From: Drechslerella dactyloides
Taxonomy: Eukaryota > Ascomycota > Orbiliomycetes > Orbiliales > Orbiliaceae
Length of the DNA stretch: 64,000 nucleotides
Assembly: GCA_020064725.1 (NCBI GenBank)
Contig: JAGTWJ010000008.1
Location: 992,001-1,056,000, forward strand
Direction of reading: 5' to 3'
The position numbers and the translations under genes were made by a program. Shown here piece after piece: positions 45,111 to 59,094 of the stretch. The notes beneath the pieces were generated by a model. That model saw only the letters and a list, made by a program, of their open reading frames with translations. It ran no database searches and was not told the DNA's origin. Each line of letters begins with the position of its first letter. Positions within the stretch are counted from its first letter, which is position 1.

Positions 45111-46310
45111 ATGAACGTTTCTCTCGCGGCCGGCGGAAGGGCCGCCGTCCGCTGCTGCAGTCGTAAACAATACATCATCTCCCCGACCACCTTCATCAGA
45201 TGCATCTCCCGCTACGATTCGCCCATCAACGGGCCTCTGTCCACTCTCCCCGCACCGCTGGACATCCCTCCGCCCCGTCGTCCGGAGCAGAGCGTCTTCA
45301 GCTACTACTTCCAACTGGGCAAAGGCTATCTCGTCTTCTACAAGAACGGCCTGAAAAACGCAGCATGGGTGAACCCACGCCTGGTACGACCCGTGATGAC
45401 CAAGTGGCGAGAGAGCAAAGGGTACGCGGGCATCAGGCAGAACACCTGGCTCACGCGGAGTGACCTCCAGCTACTAAAGTACGTGACTACCTAAATAGTC
45501 GTAAAAAATCCAACATTCCCACATACCTCACACATGCAGCCATGCATACCATGGAGATAAAAATAACCCACGGACTAACTCTACATCTCGCATATAGACG
45601 CCACCAGCATGACATCCGCCGCATCCCCCTCTTCGCCCTCCTCTTCACCGTCTGCGGTGAATTCACCCCGCTCGTCGTCGCCGCCTTCTCCAACATCGTC
45701 CCCATCACCTGTCGCATCCCCACCCAAGTCGCCCACGACCGTCGCAAGCGCGACGAGCGTCAAACCGCCTCCTTTGAAAACTACCTCCCGTCCTCCAGCA
45801 TCAATCGCTCCGTTGAGCGTCTCGAGCAGATGACCTTCCGCGAAAAGGTCCACTGCTCAACAATGGTCGGCCGGCACTCAAACCTCTGGCCGTCGAGGAT
45901 CCTGCCGCTGCCGTTCGAGTGGCTGTTGACCCGGCGGTTGCAGCGGTACGAGATATACCTGGAGACAGACGACATGCTGATAGCCAAGGGCGGCGGCGTG
46001 ATGCTGCTCAGTCCTGCCGAATTGGAGATCGCATGCATGGATCGCGGAATGTAAGCTCGCCTTCTACCTTTTCTTATAAGAGATACCTGTATGAATCGAC
46101 GAATACATGTCGCTCTGTCTCGTCCTCTCTGCTTCCTGGTATATGTCGAAATATTTGATCAAGACCACCATTGCTGACGTTTCCGCGCCCTGCAGAAAAG
46201 TTATCGATAAGCCAGAGGCCCAGCTGCGGTCAGACCTGCAGCGCTGGCTATCAGACCGGAAGAAAGGCATAACAATGTGGGAACGTTGGCTCGCTCTACC
46301 AAGGCCGTGA
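45111..46310 (+). CDS. LETM1-like (ribosome-binding domain) mitochondrial membrane protein
   Basis: Predicted join 45111-45478, 45598-46050, 46196-46310, giving 311 aa. The N-terminus is basic and Cys/Ser-rich without acidic residues, as in a mitochondrial presequence. After SVFSYYFQLGKGYLVFYKNGLKN comes one hydrophobic segment, RRIPLFALLFTVCGEFTPLVV, which is the hallmark LETM1 span with its Gly-Glu and Pro, and then the LETM1 ribosome-binding domain with alternating helices to the end (LLSPAELEIACMDRGI, LRSDLQRWL). LETM1/Mdm38/Ylh47 proteins lie in the inner membrane and act in K+/H+ exchange and in membrane insertion of mitochondrially made proteins. This is a short form (yeast Mdm38 has 573 residues) lacking the C-terminal coiled coil, like other LETM1-domain proteins of fungi. 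Confidence 0.83.
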
Positions 46311-47857
46311 TCTCTATCACCACGCCAATCTCACGGTTCAACATGACCCGTCCAACAGCGTAGCCGTAGCCATTACCATCACCCCACTGTACATACTTAT
46401 ATATAGATACATAGACATATACTCAATTGCACATACCCGGGCGTACGATCGGACGCCCATATACAGATCAATACTCGCTGCTACCAGGGTTTCCGACTAA
46501 CATTTATACACATCCAGATGCATGCGTCGAATCGATGAGATTATCCCGTAAAACATTGATCCGCTGCACGCACGATTGGTGTATCACTTTATACAAGATA
46601 CACACAAGATTTAACGGGCACAGTGAAAATGTAGTGACTGCAGGTGCTCACAACCATACATAGTGATTGGAGACCCTTCTTCCATTTCGTTCCTCTTATT
46701 ACTATTAATTATCGCTGCATCACCGCAGCTGAAGGACGGGGCGCAAGGTCGTCGAAAGAGAGAGACAGAGAGATAGAGAGAGACAAACAAAAAAGACGCT
46801 GAACGTGCCGCCAAAAACACTCCTCTTCCCTCATACGGCACTGAACACACCTCCTCCCCGTCTGTCCCCTCGCCACCTGTGTGTATTATTAATCTCTCTC
46901 TTTCTCTGCCACCTCTGGAAAAGGCCCCTCGATAAACCGTTTCCCATCTCCATCTAGTTATTTAACCGGCCACCCAAAAGCCTCCAAGTCGAGAGAAGGA
47001 GAAAAAAAAAGGGTACATTGGAAAGCAAAGGGGAACAAAGGGATATAACACAACAAGCCATTAAAAAAGGTTCAGGGCTCTCGAAAGAACTCTTCATCTA
47101 ATCCATCGCACAATCGTAAGGGTAGAAGTAAAAAAGACACCGTTTCCCATGCATGAATAGAAGGGCTGAAAGGGAAGAAAAAGATCCTGGGAAACGGGAT
47201 TAAGGCATTATAAGGCTTCGATGGGGTCTTGTTTCTGGAAGAAAACAAAAAAGTCTCGACTCGCTGCGAAAAGGAGGCAACACAAGAAACTCCAAGGTTA
47301 TGATGAGGTAAAGTAGAGAATAAGAAAAGGGAAAGGGAAAAGGAAATTCGTATACAGGCAGACGTTAAGACCGAAAGTTGTTCAGTTGTCCGTTCGTGAC
47401 CCTGACAAGCGGAGACACCAGAACAAAGAAACAGGTTGCTGTGTATGGTACAGGAAGGAGGTCGTAATATGGTGTTGGCGAAGAAGCGGTAATCTTCCGG
47501 CGGGTAGCCAAAGAAGTTACTCGGAGACGAGAAAAAAGGAGGTGGTAGTCGTCATTAAAAGGGGTATCCAGGCTCATTAGCTGCGAGTCATTGGATGTCG
47601 ATGCTTCAAATAAGCAAATGCTGGTTTTCTTTTGTACAAACGAGAGTGATGAATTTGGGTATCATAGAAAAAACCATTCGCAAAGGGAAAAGAGAAAAAA
47701 AGAAACGGTCGAAGCAGAAGGCTCAGAAGAGTCTAATTGGCGGTGGGCGGGTGGGGCTTGGCGTCGAGAGTTGTCATAGGGCTGCCCTGGCACCGATCAA
47801 GGCGTTCCTGCATACGCACAATGGTCGCACCATGCATGACATGGATAGCTACCGCTA
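46311..47857. other. Intergenic between convergent LETM1-like gene and aur1
   Basis: 1.5 kb. GAGA-rich run at about 46755-46790, then A/G-rich DNA (46990-47350) which may be the aur1 3'UTR. No gene supported. Confidence 0.55.
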
Positions 47858-49525
47858 CTACCGGACTTCGAAGTCGGATTCGCGGTCAGCAAGCGTTTCC
47901 CCCTCCCAGAGAGACTGGCTTTCGCTAGCAGGCGACAGGCTTCCGGAAGCGGACATGCCACCGCTGCCAACAGTCCATTCGTCGCTATCGGAATTGTACT
48001 TGTGAACGCTCGTGTCGATGTCGCTGAGGAGGTATGAGTAGTGAGACTCGCTCTCGCCAATCTCAACGTAGTCGTAATCCCAACGCCATCTCTTGTCGGA
48101 CTGGACACGGGGTAGGAACTTGGCTCTCGCGATATAGAAGAATACAGCCGAGAGAACGCTTCCGGCGATGAGGTCGACAGCGTAGTGGTGGGACAGGTAC
48201 AGAGTCGCCCACCAGATCCAAACGATCCAGGTGATGAAGAAAGGCTTGCCACGGGGGAAGAGGTGGCCGAGGAACATGGCGTTCATCGTCGCAACTGCAG
48301 CATGCAGAGACGGGAAGGCGCCAAAGACCATCGGAGAAGCCGTGAAAGTCGACGTATAGAGGTCGAAGCCGAACAACTTGTCGATTCTCTCCAATCCAGC
48401 CGGCGACCCTTTGATGCTATAATTGGCAGGAGCGAGGCCGTACTTGTTCTCGTACCCTAAAAAGCAGCCGGTCAGCATATGCAACTCAAATTCTCAAGCG
48501 AGGCACCAGGGTGACGTACAAGGTGGAGCATTAGGGAACAAAAGCTGGGTTGCAACACCCAAGGCGTTCATGTATCCAAAAGTCCGCGAGTACACCGGCA
48601 AGGTTCCGGGTCCTCCGAATACGAACATGGCAGCTGCCGTGACGAACGGGGTGACAAAGTGAAGGATGCCGTATGGGATCCAGGCGAGGACATCCAAGAA
48701 TGCGTTCTGGTGCTTGGAGAGGATATTGCTGAGGTTTGCCCCGTAGACAATGTTCTCAAGCGCGGGCAGGACGCGGACCCAAATGTGAGGTCGCCATTCG
48801 GCCGGGATGAACCTGCGCAAAAAACGGGTTGTCAGCAACACAATTAACTCCGAGCGACGCGCCAACAGCAAATCCGGAGCATCGACGTAATGGCTACCGA
48901 ATAAACTTCGAAAACTTTGGATTTTTATTTTTATACTCGGACAGCACCGTCATCGCCGCCGACCGAAGCACGGCCCTGAAAACTAAGACAATGGGCAGTT
49001 TCAGGCGCCGCAAGCGAACATGAGAGCCGCGGCCATTATCGTGCATCCGAATATCTCCTTAAAAAGCAAGCCGAGACTATATGAAACTCACCTGCAAGAG
49101 TAGAACAAGACAAGATAGGTCAAGATCGGAAGCAACGGCAAGAAAAATTGCCTTGTGACCGGGATCGTGAGAGACGACAGAAGGAGCGTGGCGATGAGCG
49201 TCTTGATCAGAGGTCCCGGTTCCGATATGACGGAGAAGCAGAAGAGCCCGACGACGGACATGAGCAGGTACTGAGCGTCGTAAACGGACCATTGGTGGGC
49301 TTTGAGAGCTTTGAGGGTGTCATGAGGGTCCCACGAGGTCTGGAGTCGTGATAACGACGAGGCCGGCGAGGAGCCACTTCTCAGGGTCGATCGAATCTTC
49401 CTCCGGATTCGGTGGGGGATGACGGCGCCCATGGGGACCGACGGCCAGTGGATGGCGATTTTGGGAGAGAAGAGTGTCGGCGAAGAAGCTGCATCTCTGA
49501 AGGATGCAAAATATTTGGTCGACAT
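47858..49525 (-). CDS. aur1: Aur1, inositol phosphorylceramide synthase catalytic subunit
   Basis: Predicted join on the minus strand: 49525-49092, 48812-48520, 48456-47858, giving 441 aa (yeast 401). The Golgi enzyme moves phosphoinositol from phosphatidylinositol to ceramide; it is essential in fungi and is the aureobasidin A target. Visible: several membrane spans, IPAEWRPHIWVRVLPALENIVYGANLS, the block APPWYENKYGLAPANYSI rebuilt across the second intron, and the lipid-phosphatase-type catalytic residues His294 (FGAFPSLHAAVATM), His333 and Asp337 (SHHYAVDLIAG). Their spacing (39 and 4) equals yeast His255, His294 and Asp298. The C-terminal tail is Ser/Glu/Asp-rich and cytosolic, ending DRESDFEVR. 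Start ATG 49525 gives an N-terminal region like that of other filamentous fungi. Confidence 0.96.
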
Positions 49526-52500
49526 GGTGGAAGGATGGAAGGGTGGGTCCCTTCTTTTTGAAGCTGTCGTCGTAGTATAATAACAACAAGAAAAAAGAAG
49601 TCGTAGCCTTGAGGCGTCGTGCTGCTGCTGCTTTGTTCGGATCCTCAGAAAACCTCAAACGGGTCGTGCGATGGAACGAGCAAGAATCGAGGCGGCGAAC
49701 GGAAACTGAGGGATACGATTCGTGAAGCCGGTCCTCCGCTGGGTCCTCCCGTCGGGGCGTCAGTCTAGATGTACGGCGAAGCAGGAGAAGAGAGCAGGCG
49801 GTTGTGAAGGAGGGAGAGGCGGAGGGAGGCGGAAGGGCACGAGAGCGAGATGGGGAAGAGGTGAGGTGAGGCCGGCGTGGAGTGGAAGCGGGCGGGTGGA
49901 CTGGGCGGGAGGGAGAGAGGAATAAAAGACAATTTAAAAGGGAAGGGGCAAGCCGGAATTTATTATCGCTCGCAGCTGAGCAGCCAGCACCAGCCAGCAA
50001 ACCCACGCGAAGCGACCCCGACGGGCACCCACGACCGCTTACCTCGAGCGAACTTCTTTCCTTCGGGCGCCCGGCTGAGAGAGGCCACCCAGGCGAGCAC
50101 AGGCAGGCAAACCCTCTCAACTGGCTACGCTAGCCGCACTGGTTCTGGGCGCTGGCACTGACCGGCGCTCTCCACTGTCACTGGCGCTGCTTCCTTGCGG
50201 TGCACCTGGCCCAGGTGATTGATTACGGAGCGCGCTACGTAAGAGGGACGACAGAAGTGCTGGGGTCGAAGGAAGAAAAGAAAAAAGAGTGAGAGGGCCC
50301 CGGATCCGACTGCTGTCCGGCTCAAATGCCGACCGAAAACGAGATGGGCTTTGGTGAGGGTTCTGTTAGCGAGGAATGCGACCAAGCCGACTGCAAAATG
50401 GAAATGTGATCGAAGATTGCTGAGTCCGCCGTCGATGACTCGCGGGCGGTGCCCCGATTATATAGCTTCCCGTGAGCAGAATATGTGGCTGCGGGAAACT
50501 GTCGCAGCCCCTCAGGCCACAGATCGGTATATATGGAATCTGCGCAAGAGCAAGATCCCGCGAGTATCAAGGTTGAGGTTTGGATGATCAAAAATAGCTG
50601 GCACCCGGGCAGCTCACGGTTTGCTCGAGGTTGCTCGCCCGCGATGGGTAGCAGGATCTTAGCCCCAGGCCGCGCTAGAGGGCTGGCGCAGCTGGTACCG
50701 ACGACAATACTTGTACGAACGACCGACGACGATGACTGGACACCCCCAAACTCTTTCTCTCAAGTGCTGCCAGTTGCTTCCAGCTAGCCGACTGATCCGT
50801 TTCAAACACCGTCTGTCTCTGAGAGGGGCGGAGTTGGACAATCAAAGCAGCTGGAGGGGTAATCGTAGTCGTAGTCGTCGTCGTCTTTCGTCGTCGCTCG
50901 GTAGATCGGTAGACCTCTTGCGAGAAAGAATCATGCAGGTCTGATACGTGTGTCCCGTGGGGCGGAAACGTTGACGACGTCAAGAGAGCCAAATGCAATC
51001 AATCGTCTTGACCATGCACTGGCAGATGTGACTTCAAACAGGCGTCAAGGAAAACACGGGGCACGAAGACCGAGGACGGGGTTTCCAACCGACGGCTCGA
51101 GGAGTCCGAAGGGATATCTCTGGATCGAGACTCAGAAGAAGGAAGCTTGAAGCGCCAGTCCCTCACGCTGACTCTATTCCGGAGCCGTGCTCTTCCTGCT
51201 CTCCGTCTCCGCTGAGGCTTTGGCTTTGATCGCCAAGCTGCTTTCTTTCAGTTTTGGCTTTGGCGCTGCGGTACGGATGCCCAGGTCGTCGTAATGCTCG
51301 CCTGCCCGGGGTTGCTTGCTCCCGACCAAACGCTGGCTGTCTGGACGCAGGAAAAGTTGCTTCTTTCGATCACATCAATCGTTCAATCAGAGGGAAGTGC
51401 CCTTCGCAATCAGTGTCCGCTCCGTCACAGCTCATGCACTCAGCCCTTGCAACGGTTCTGCCGAACCAGCGTCTGAGGTCGGATCGGGAGAGTGTGTGTT
51501 CCTGTAGAGCTGCCTCGAGAACACTGCCGAAATGAAGCCTGTCCGGAGATATATTGGGACACAAAAAAATTGTCAGGCCGTGTCAGGCTCGCATCCCAAG
51601 TTCGGTCGAGCGTCGATGGGAACGGGGCCAGACGGACTGTTTTGCGGAGGGAGTGCTGCTTACCGGAGCGTCGCGGCAATGATCGATGATGCCAAGAGCT
51701 TGCCAGCTGCAAAGCTGCCTCGATTTCAGAGAGGCCTGCCCAGTCCAGGCGTGTCAACTGGAACTGTAATGGTGTAAGCACGGCAGTAGCCAAAATAAGT
51801 TTCGTACGGGGATGCTACCAAGACAGCTCAGCGGGACACGGCGGCACGGTGAGAGTAATTAGCTGCTTCGGACGAGTGAGAAGACAGCGCTGCAGTTTCT
51901 GTTCTGGGTTGCAATTGTCATCATATGTTGCGACGTCGTTGAGATTACGTTACCAGATCATGATTGAGCATGCATCTCCGTCGCGATGGAGTCGTGGATG
52001 CGCTCCACGCAATTGCTACCAACATGGCCAGTAAAACCACACGCTACGCCAGCTACAGCACGCCCAAATAATCAACGGGCATCCACCGACGTGATGCCCA
52101 GCACTCGATCTCGCCGCCGTCAGCTAGCGAATGCAACTTCGCAGCATGTCCCGAGACTTCCAATGCATGCACAGACCGGGCGTGGTCGGCCGATCTAATG
52201 CATGTTCGAGCCGGGCGGGCAGGACATACGAGGTACGAGGTCAGACAGACAAGCGCATACACGGTGCGTACAGCAACATTACATTATCAAGCATCAGACA
52301 AGCTGATTGCAATTTGACACCGACAGGTACGGCATACTGCCGGCCCACGGTCAAGCCTCCACACATGGGCAGGCATAACGAGCAGATGTACAGTACGTAG
52401 CGCTTGCGCTATGCCTCAAGCCTCATAACGTTAACCTCGAGGTAGCTCGTCCGCATGAATACAGTACTGCGGGTCGCATGCAGACGTCTCAATCTTGCTA

Positions 52501-55500
52501 TTTTGCTCAGACGCCAGCACCAATCAGCCTTCACCGGTGCTCTGGGACTGCCGACGGAAGTCCCCAAAATGCGCAGTACCTTTACTCTGGAAATGGACTG
52601 ATGAATGGCATGCGCCGCAAGGCAGCGAATCACAGCCGCGGGATCGAGCTGAAAGGCAAGATGGCTCCCGAAATGGCGGAGTGCAAGCATGGCCCGGAAC
52701 TGGACGGCATGTTTCTTGAAGCCGCCACAACTCCAACTTCTCTTTGGTCGAGTTGCAGCTGGTACGGAGGGTATTTTTGGAAATTGATTGGCTGTCCCGT
52801 CCTTCTCCGCATCTGCACTTTGGACTTTATCCCAGATTCGACGGTCTTTGAAGTTAACGTTAGCGACTTCTAAGCATGCACAGCTGTGGACAGCCAGGTC
52901 ACCAACTTGGACATGCATCTCCATTGCATCGCCAGAACTTCAACGTAATCAGTCACGATGATGGCCGGTCCAAGCCCCATTCTTGACGTCCAGCCTGAAT
53001 TCCAGATTCGTGGCCCAGGCCAAGCGAGACATGACATTTCACTCTGTTCCCTCAGCAACGTTCCCTCGCTCCCTTGGCGCTGGGCTCCCGCTTAGCTCAG
53101 TGAGCCCCAAGGCAGGCAGTTCGGCTCTCCGGCGCAAAGATCGCAGCAGTCGGATGTTCATAGCTCCGAGTGGCCTGTCTCATCTCCCATGATCAAATCA
53201 CGGCTCCTTCTCGTGCGCGCCCCTGCGACCAGGCAAGCAAGCAAAGCAGAAAGCAATCCTGAGACTCTTAGGTCATCCAGATAATTGCCCGCCCAGGCAA
53301 CCCTTTTTTCGCTCCCGGCCGCGATAGCTTCACGCCTTGGTCCTGCAAGAAAGAATGCCTCTATGCAGCAATCTGCATTATCAATCAATCAACTGTCCAA
53401 TCTCATCACTTCCGTTCGGAATCCAATCCCCAAGATGGAAATGAAAAAAGGGGACCAAACCCCGTATTGCGGGTGCAGGATGACAATTCCCTTCGATGAC
53501 TTCAGACAAGAACCGTCCTAACCCTGAGAGGCCGCGCAACTTGCAACTTGCATCCCGGAGATGCTGACAAGCTTAATCCCGCAGCCTCGCTCCGTGGACA
53601 TCTTCCCCAAAACTGGTCCATGTAATCCATCCGCACCACCTTTTCGGCCAGCCGCGGTGAATGACTGATCCAGAAATATCGTCATTGATGCATGCATGCC
53701 AGCCGAGCCCGGCGTCAGGCTAGTCTCGAAGGACCCATGCGAGCGAATTGGGCTCATTTGTTCATCTGTCCAACCAACTGGCTCTTTCCCCCCATTCTCG
53801 TGCAGCGCTGCTTCGACACGTGCTTACACGTCTTTGGATCCTGAGTATGAACCCTTGAGAAAGAACGACAGGTATCCCCCAAGGACACGCGCGATGGACT
53901 GCGTAAGCAAGCTGCACAAGGCGGTACATTATCATGCGTCTGCTTATCGACATATGCAGTATCAATCTACGTACAGGTACATGTAGGAAATGGAAAATAA
54001 TCTCCCTGAATCAGTTTTTTGACCAGCTGGTTTTGTACATCTACCTGCGCTCAAGTGCCGAAAATGTACAAAATGGCCGCTCCGCGCCGTCGACATGTAG
54101 TTGTAACTGTACGATTTGAGCTCGCCAAAAAAAGTTGCAAGCTATTCCACGTACCGGACTCGAAGTCTCGCCCGCTTCTGTGGCACGTTCATGCTCCACC
54201 ATGCACCTGCTTTCAGACTAGGGCTGGTGAGCGGGCGGTCTCCTTGCAATTAGCTGGTATCACGGTTGTCTTCAGAAGGTGATCGATGGTGGAAAAAGGG
54301 TCCGTTGTGCCTTGGCTGATTCTTCGCATTCATCATGAGCTCCATCTTTGGAAAATTCCTGAGACCGAAACATCGGACGAAAATTACAAAGTCAAATCAC
54401 AAGCAAGAAATTTTCAACAGAAAAAAAAAAGGAGAATCCGTCTTCTGTGCTTTCCTATTAGTTGGGCTTATCTCATAAGTCAAGCGACGGGCTAAGACTT
54501 GTGCTTTGCTGCTCCTTCTCACTTCGGCGGGTTCCCCTCAGAGCGCAAGCGGTGATAAGATTCGGATGCAAACGGCTCCGAAGCATCCGATGTGGCCGCT
54601 CGATTTCAACACTTTGTTGCTCCGAGCTCCGTGTTCCTCGCTGCTCGAGCCACTTTCACTGTCCGGGCCAACCGAAAAAAAAAAAATTAAAGTCGCGCCG
54701 TCACGACTGGTTTTCGAACCAGCATGGTTTGGCGTGGCCTGACCACCTGTCCGTCAACCGTGGTGTAATCCTTGATACTTATTAATTTTCAGATTTTGCT
54801 TTTGACTTTATTGAAAAAAATCAGGGAGCGCAAAGTAAAAATTTTCTGGGACCTTGCTCGCCTCGCTCGGTTTGGCTATGAGCCTTGGACAATCAAATCA
54901 CACGGACAGGCCTCGCGATACCTCTTCCCTTCAACTCTTCCTCGCCGGCGTGTCCCTTCCCTGCAAGCAACAGCAGCATGCGTAAGGTGGAGTCGACCGC
55001 CTCCCCCATGTCCGCCGCCAACCCCAAAGAGCCCAATCGGATGCGACGACGCCCCGTCGTCACGACCATCTTCATCAAATCGAGAACGGTAAACGTTAGT
55101 TGAAAAACCACAAACCACCAAAGAAACTGGGATCACGGCGCCTTTCGCAGCATCCTGAGCATATAAGCTTATCCCTTTACAAATTGCCGTCAAGGAAGAG
55201 CCAGAAGAAAAGATTAAAGGGGTGTCCCGGCACCAAAAGGATCAAACGAACAAATAGCGAGATCCCGCCCCATGTCGCCAGTTCTGCAACCGTCGGTCGT
55301 TGACTAAGCTTCTCTTAGACTATAACAGCCGCAGTATAGTGAGGGATGCTCGACTATCGCAATTTGCAATCCCACATGCCCAACTCCAACGGCCCCAAGT
55401 TGACCGCTGGACCATCCCTCCAATCAAACTTCCTGTGAACCTTTTCCAGCATCTGTACTCAACATCTGTAACCAACATGCTTGTGCTTGTGATGTGTGGA

Positions 55501-58500
55501 AATCTCCCGCGTAGGCAGACTCTCCCGTTCACACGAGGACTTGCCGTCCGCTCGAGCTGTCGTGTGCCTGTCTCCGCTAGAGCTGTCCGTGTGAGCCACA
55601 GAAACCCACACCAATGGGTAGCCCGCAAACCGTCTTGTGACACCTCCCTCGGGGCACTCGACTGCGAGACGAGAAACCTGGCCAGGCCTGGATAGCGGAA
55701 CCCGCTGCATTGCATTGTTTCCATTCCAGTTTGCACATGTGAATGTGTCCGATGTCTGAGACGACAGGGGCCTTGATATCTGAGCCTAGCGTGCTGTACT
55801 GGTACATGCAGTCTCGTGGACGCACTCCTCTGCGGCCTGGTGCATGTCTACGGCGCCAGCGATGGACCAAAGCGGTGTAGACATGAGCGTTTGTTGTATT
55901 TCGATATTCAACCAACGCGAAACTCGTTATATCTGGTACAGGCGCACAGGCAAATTCTGATCCGCTCGCATACGAATTCACCCTCATAGATAATAATTTT
56001 CATGAAAGTTTCCAAGTGCAATATCCGATCGCCATATGCCTCTTTTATCTGGAAATGGTTAATATGGCTGTGTTCGGTTCCAACTCAAATTCCTGGCTTC
56101 TCGTCTACATGATACAGGAACGCCAACACTGTTTTCTTATTCTCAACTATATAAAATCCATTGTAAAGAAAGTTCAATCAACCTTCGATAAAATTGCAAA
56201 CGTCATACAAAACCAACCTCCACAGAATATGGCCAGGGGGGCACGGTATCAGGCATCTCAGGTACATACCAGTTAGGAATGTCGGGATCTGCCATAGAGT
56301 CAAGTACAGTATCCATGGAAACTTCGAAACTTGACACGCATACGTATAGCCTCGGGATGCGTCGCTGTCACTCGTGCTGATAGTCATGACAGCTCAAGCT
56401 TAAGCTTCCGCAGGCATATTCGCTAATCGAGTACAAATTTTTCCCAACCATAATCCACTCAATTGGGAAGGTTGATATCTACGACCACAGAACGAGGAAA
56501 ATTGGGTATCCCGTCCGCTCTGCCTTACACAAGCCTCGTATCGGTCAAGTAGTAGTGTCATCGGTGACGGGACACGAATTCTGACTGTTGTAGATAAAAA
56601 TATCTTTTTGCACCTGGTGACAAAAGTTCTTTTTTTCTCTGTCTTTTTGTTCTATATGCTATAGAGTTTACAGCATTCCGATCCCCGGATGCAGGTATAA
56701 CTCGTGCACAAACGCGGACGGAAGCTCGAAATATCCGGCTTTACATAACTTGAATCGGACATTCAGAGCAATCTGCCAGCCTCCCTCGGTGCTATCGCGA
56801 TATTAGCGGCGAGATTGCAGACCTTGCAATGGATAGGTGTTAACGTGCGCATACGGTACCGCTTTGAATAACCCGAGGTGAATGAAATCACTAGCACTCG
56901 AGCTCCCTGGTTGTTGTCGTCAAGGCATACTATACCTTATCCCCATCGACAGCCGCAAGCCACAACAGCCACTCTTTTCTGGTAGCCCCACAATATCATA
57001 TTGATTACATAACTGCATGATGCTGTCTGCCAAAATACGATTTTGACGAAGACTACGTAATCGCTTTAAGTGAGACTCGAAGGCATCTATCGACGCTGCT
57101 CTTCTTCGCTCCTATCTTTTCGCGAATTCGAAGCGATAGTGCGATATCTCCGAGAGCCCCTGCCAGTTCAATTTCTCTCGAAATCAGCTAAGACTAGCGA
57201 GCGCATGGTGTATGTAGACATATAGGTCTAAACGACATCCCGGTCATGACGTCAGGTGTATTCTGGGTATGGTGTTGAGTCCATCTGATCATAGTATGGC
57301 TTTTGTACATTCCGGATCCATCGACACATTTACACAGGCGATTCAAGGGTCCAGCTATAGTTCAACCAATCGCAGCCTAATATAAAAGTCATACCAAACA
57401 TATACTATAACCCAAGCCGTTCTATGAAATGCCAGTCGTCATCTGGACATCGATCCGCAGAAACGGCTTGATCAGGATGAGTTAAATCGAAAGGCGGGCT
57501 CTGCATCTGCGCTTGTGCACCGAGCGGCGACAAGAAGCTGCACGAAACACAAGGAAATCGCAGTCGATGATAGTAGTACTGTCTCAAAACCCGTTAAATC
57601 AGAGGATAAGGATCGATACCTTGCCGTTCATCATGTACCGATACATGGACTCGACCCCGCCTTCGTGTGCTATCCAGCATCCCACAGCCTGCCCGCGGGA
57701 TCTCCAAACTCCTCAGCACCGCCGGTGCGCCTGCATGCGCAAACAACCATCACCCCTGTAGATTTTCATCCAAGCGTGAGCTCTCGCCTCTTTTTTTGTC
57801 AAACATCCCTGCACCTGCATGTGTAGCTGCAGCGCAGTGCATCTGCAGCTCAAGCTGGAGCTGGGGAGCTTACCTCTTCACACCTGTACCAAAAAAGTGG
57901 AGGCAAGACGAAATCGAGGGAAGAGCTAAGGTTAGCCCTGTTTCGCCAGAAGGATTATCATGTGGGAACCTGTTTGGACGGCCAGCTAGCTCCACGGACC
58001 CCACCCGGTCCCAGCCACACCGATCCTCCAGCTTCTGAGCCCATGCAGAAACTTGCATGTTTGTCTCCCAAGAGATGGCCTGAGCTGCAGCTGAATGACT
58101 GAACAAACGAATGAATGAATCCTCACGGCTCCCCGCCGAATGAGACAAGAGTCTCTCTATCCGCTTGTCTGTCGGTCAGGTTACAGACACACCATGCCGC
58201 CGTCTGCATCCGATACGATATGACACGATATGATACACTCCGCAACCCTATCGTCTACGAAAAATGTGATAGGCTCGATAAACGTAGCCCCGATAGATAG
58301 CTAGCCATCCACTCCGCCGCCCTCCCTGTCTTATCAAACCTGGTTCTTTTCCCTTGCCCCCAAGAACCAGCAGGCCCAAGCGAAGAAAGCAGCTGCACGC
58401 ACCGCTCCGATCATGTGGCGTGCGTGTGATCTTTCCTGCATCGCGCCATCTGCAGTTATCCCACTTTGTGATTGTCATTCCGATTTGTAGTCAGCAGAAT

Positions 58501-59094
58501 ATTCGCTCGGGAGCGCCGCCCTCACCCTCGATGCCGATCCATGCACGTGCATCATGTCTGTCTGCACAGGGTTGTGTTTGATAGTTTGCGACGATATTGG
58601 TGATTGACAGTGATTTTCGTTCGTTCTACCTATAACCCGACGACTTATCATAACAGACTGACATAAAGCTTTAATGGTGGTGTGGGGGGGGATTTCGTGG
58701 TAGGACAAGAGGGGAAGCTGAAGGATAACGAGAAATAGAGCGATCCACATTCGTGCAGTGCATGGCGGTCGTATCGATTGAACTGCGAACCCCGCAATCT
58801 CTTCCAGAATGACAGCAAAAAAGAATGGGAAACAATAAGCATCAAGAATTACAATCAGCAGATCCATCAGTGCTCCATCTATAATGCCATCCGATAAAAA
58901 GAAAAGAAATTGCGAAGAGGGAAAGAAGGCCAACTTTTAAGTTGCTGCGAGCGGGAGATAGAGGTTTCCAGGTGTTAAAACAAGCATCGTAGTGGGGGAA
59001 AAGTATATCAGGCCTTCAACAAAAGATATTACTGTTTATCAAAAAGAACGTCGCATAAAAATCCTGCTCATCAAGGGCCCTCCTGTCAGGTAGC
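49526..59094. other. Gene-poor region, about 9.5 kb
   Basis: Between the aur1 start and the nab3 stop. Open frames are short on both strands (longest about 171 codons at 52409-52924, minus) and none shows a motif, a splice-consistent extension or a homologue I know. The first 700 nt are the aur1 promoter, with a CT-rich leader on the minus strand (49780-49930). The 51.1-53.9 kb part has nearly coding-like GC content, so decayed genes are possible. At 56.0-57.4 kb it is more AT-rich. I see no transposon ends, tRNA or long repeats. Confidence 0.4.

Noticed and set aside
52409..52924. 171-codon minus-strand frame
   Set aside because: Longest frame of the gene-poor region, but without motif, hydrophobic pattern or splice-consistent neighbours.
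54690..54760. tRNA-like segment on the minus strand (CTGGTTCGAAAACCAG)
   Set aside because: The hairpin resembles a T-arm, but the base after the loop is A rather than C, the flanking strands do not form an acceptor stem, and no anticodon arm can be drawn.
58475..58933. 152-codon hydrophobic minus-strand frame
   Set aside because: Begins with a non-ATG codon in the likely 3' region of nab3 and has no splice-consistent extension.
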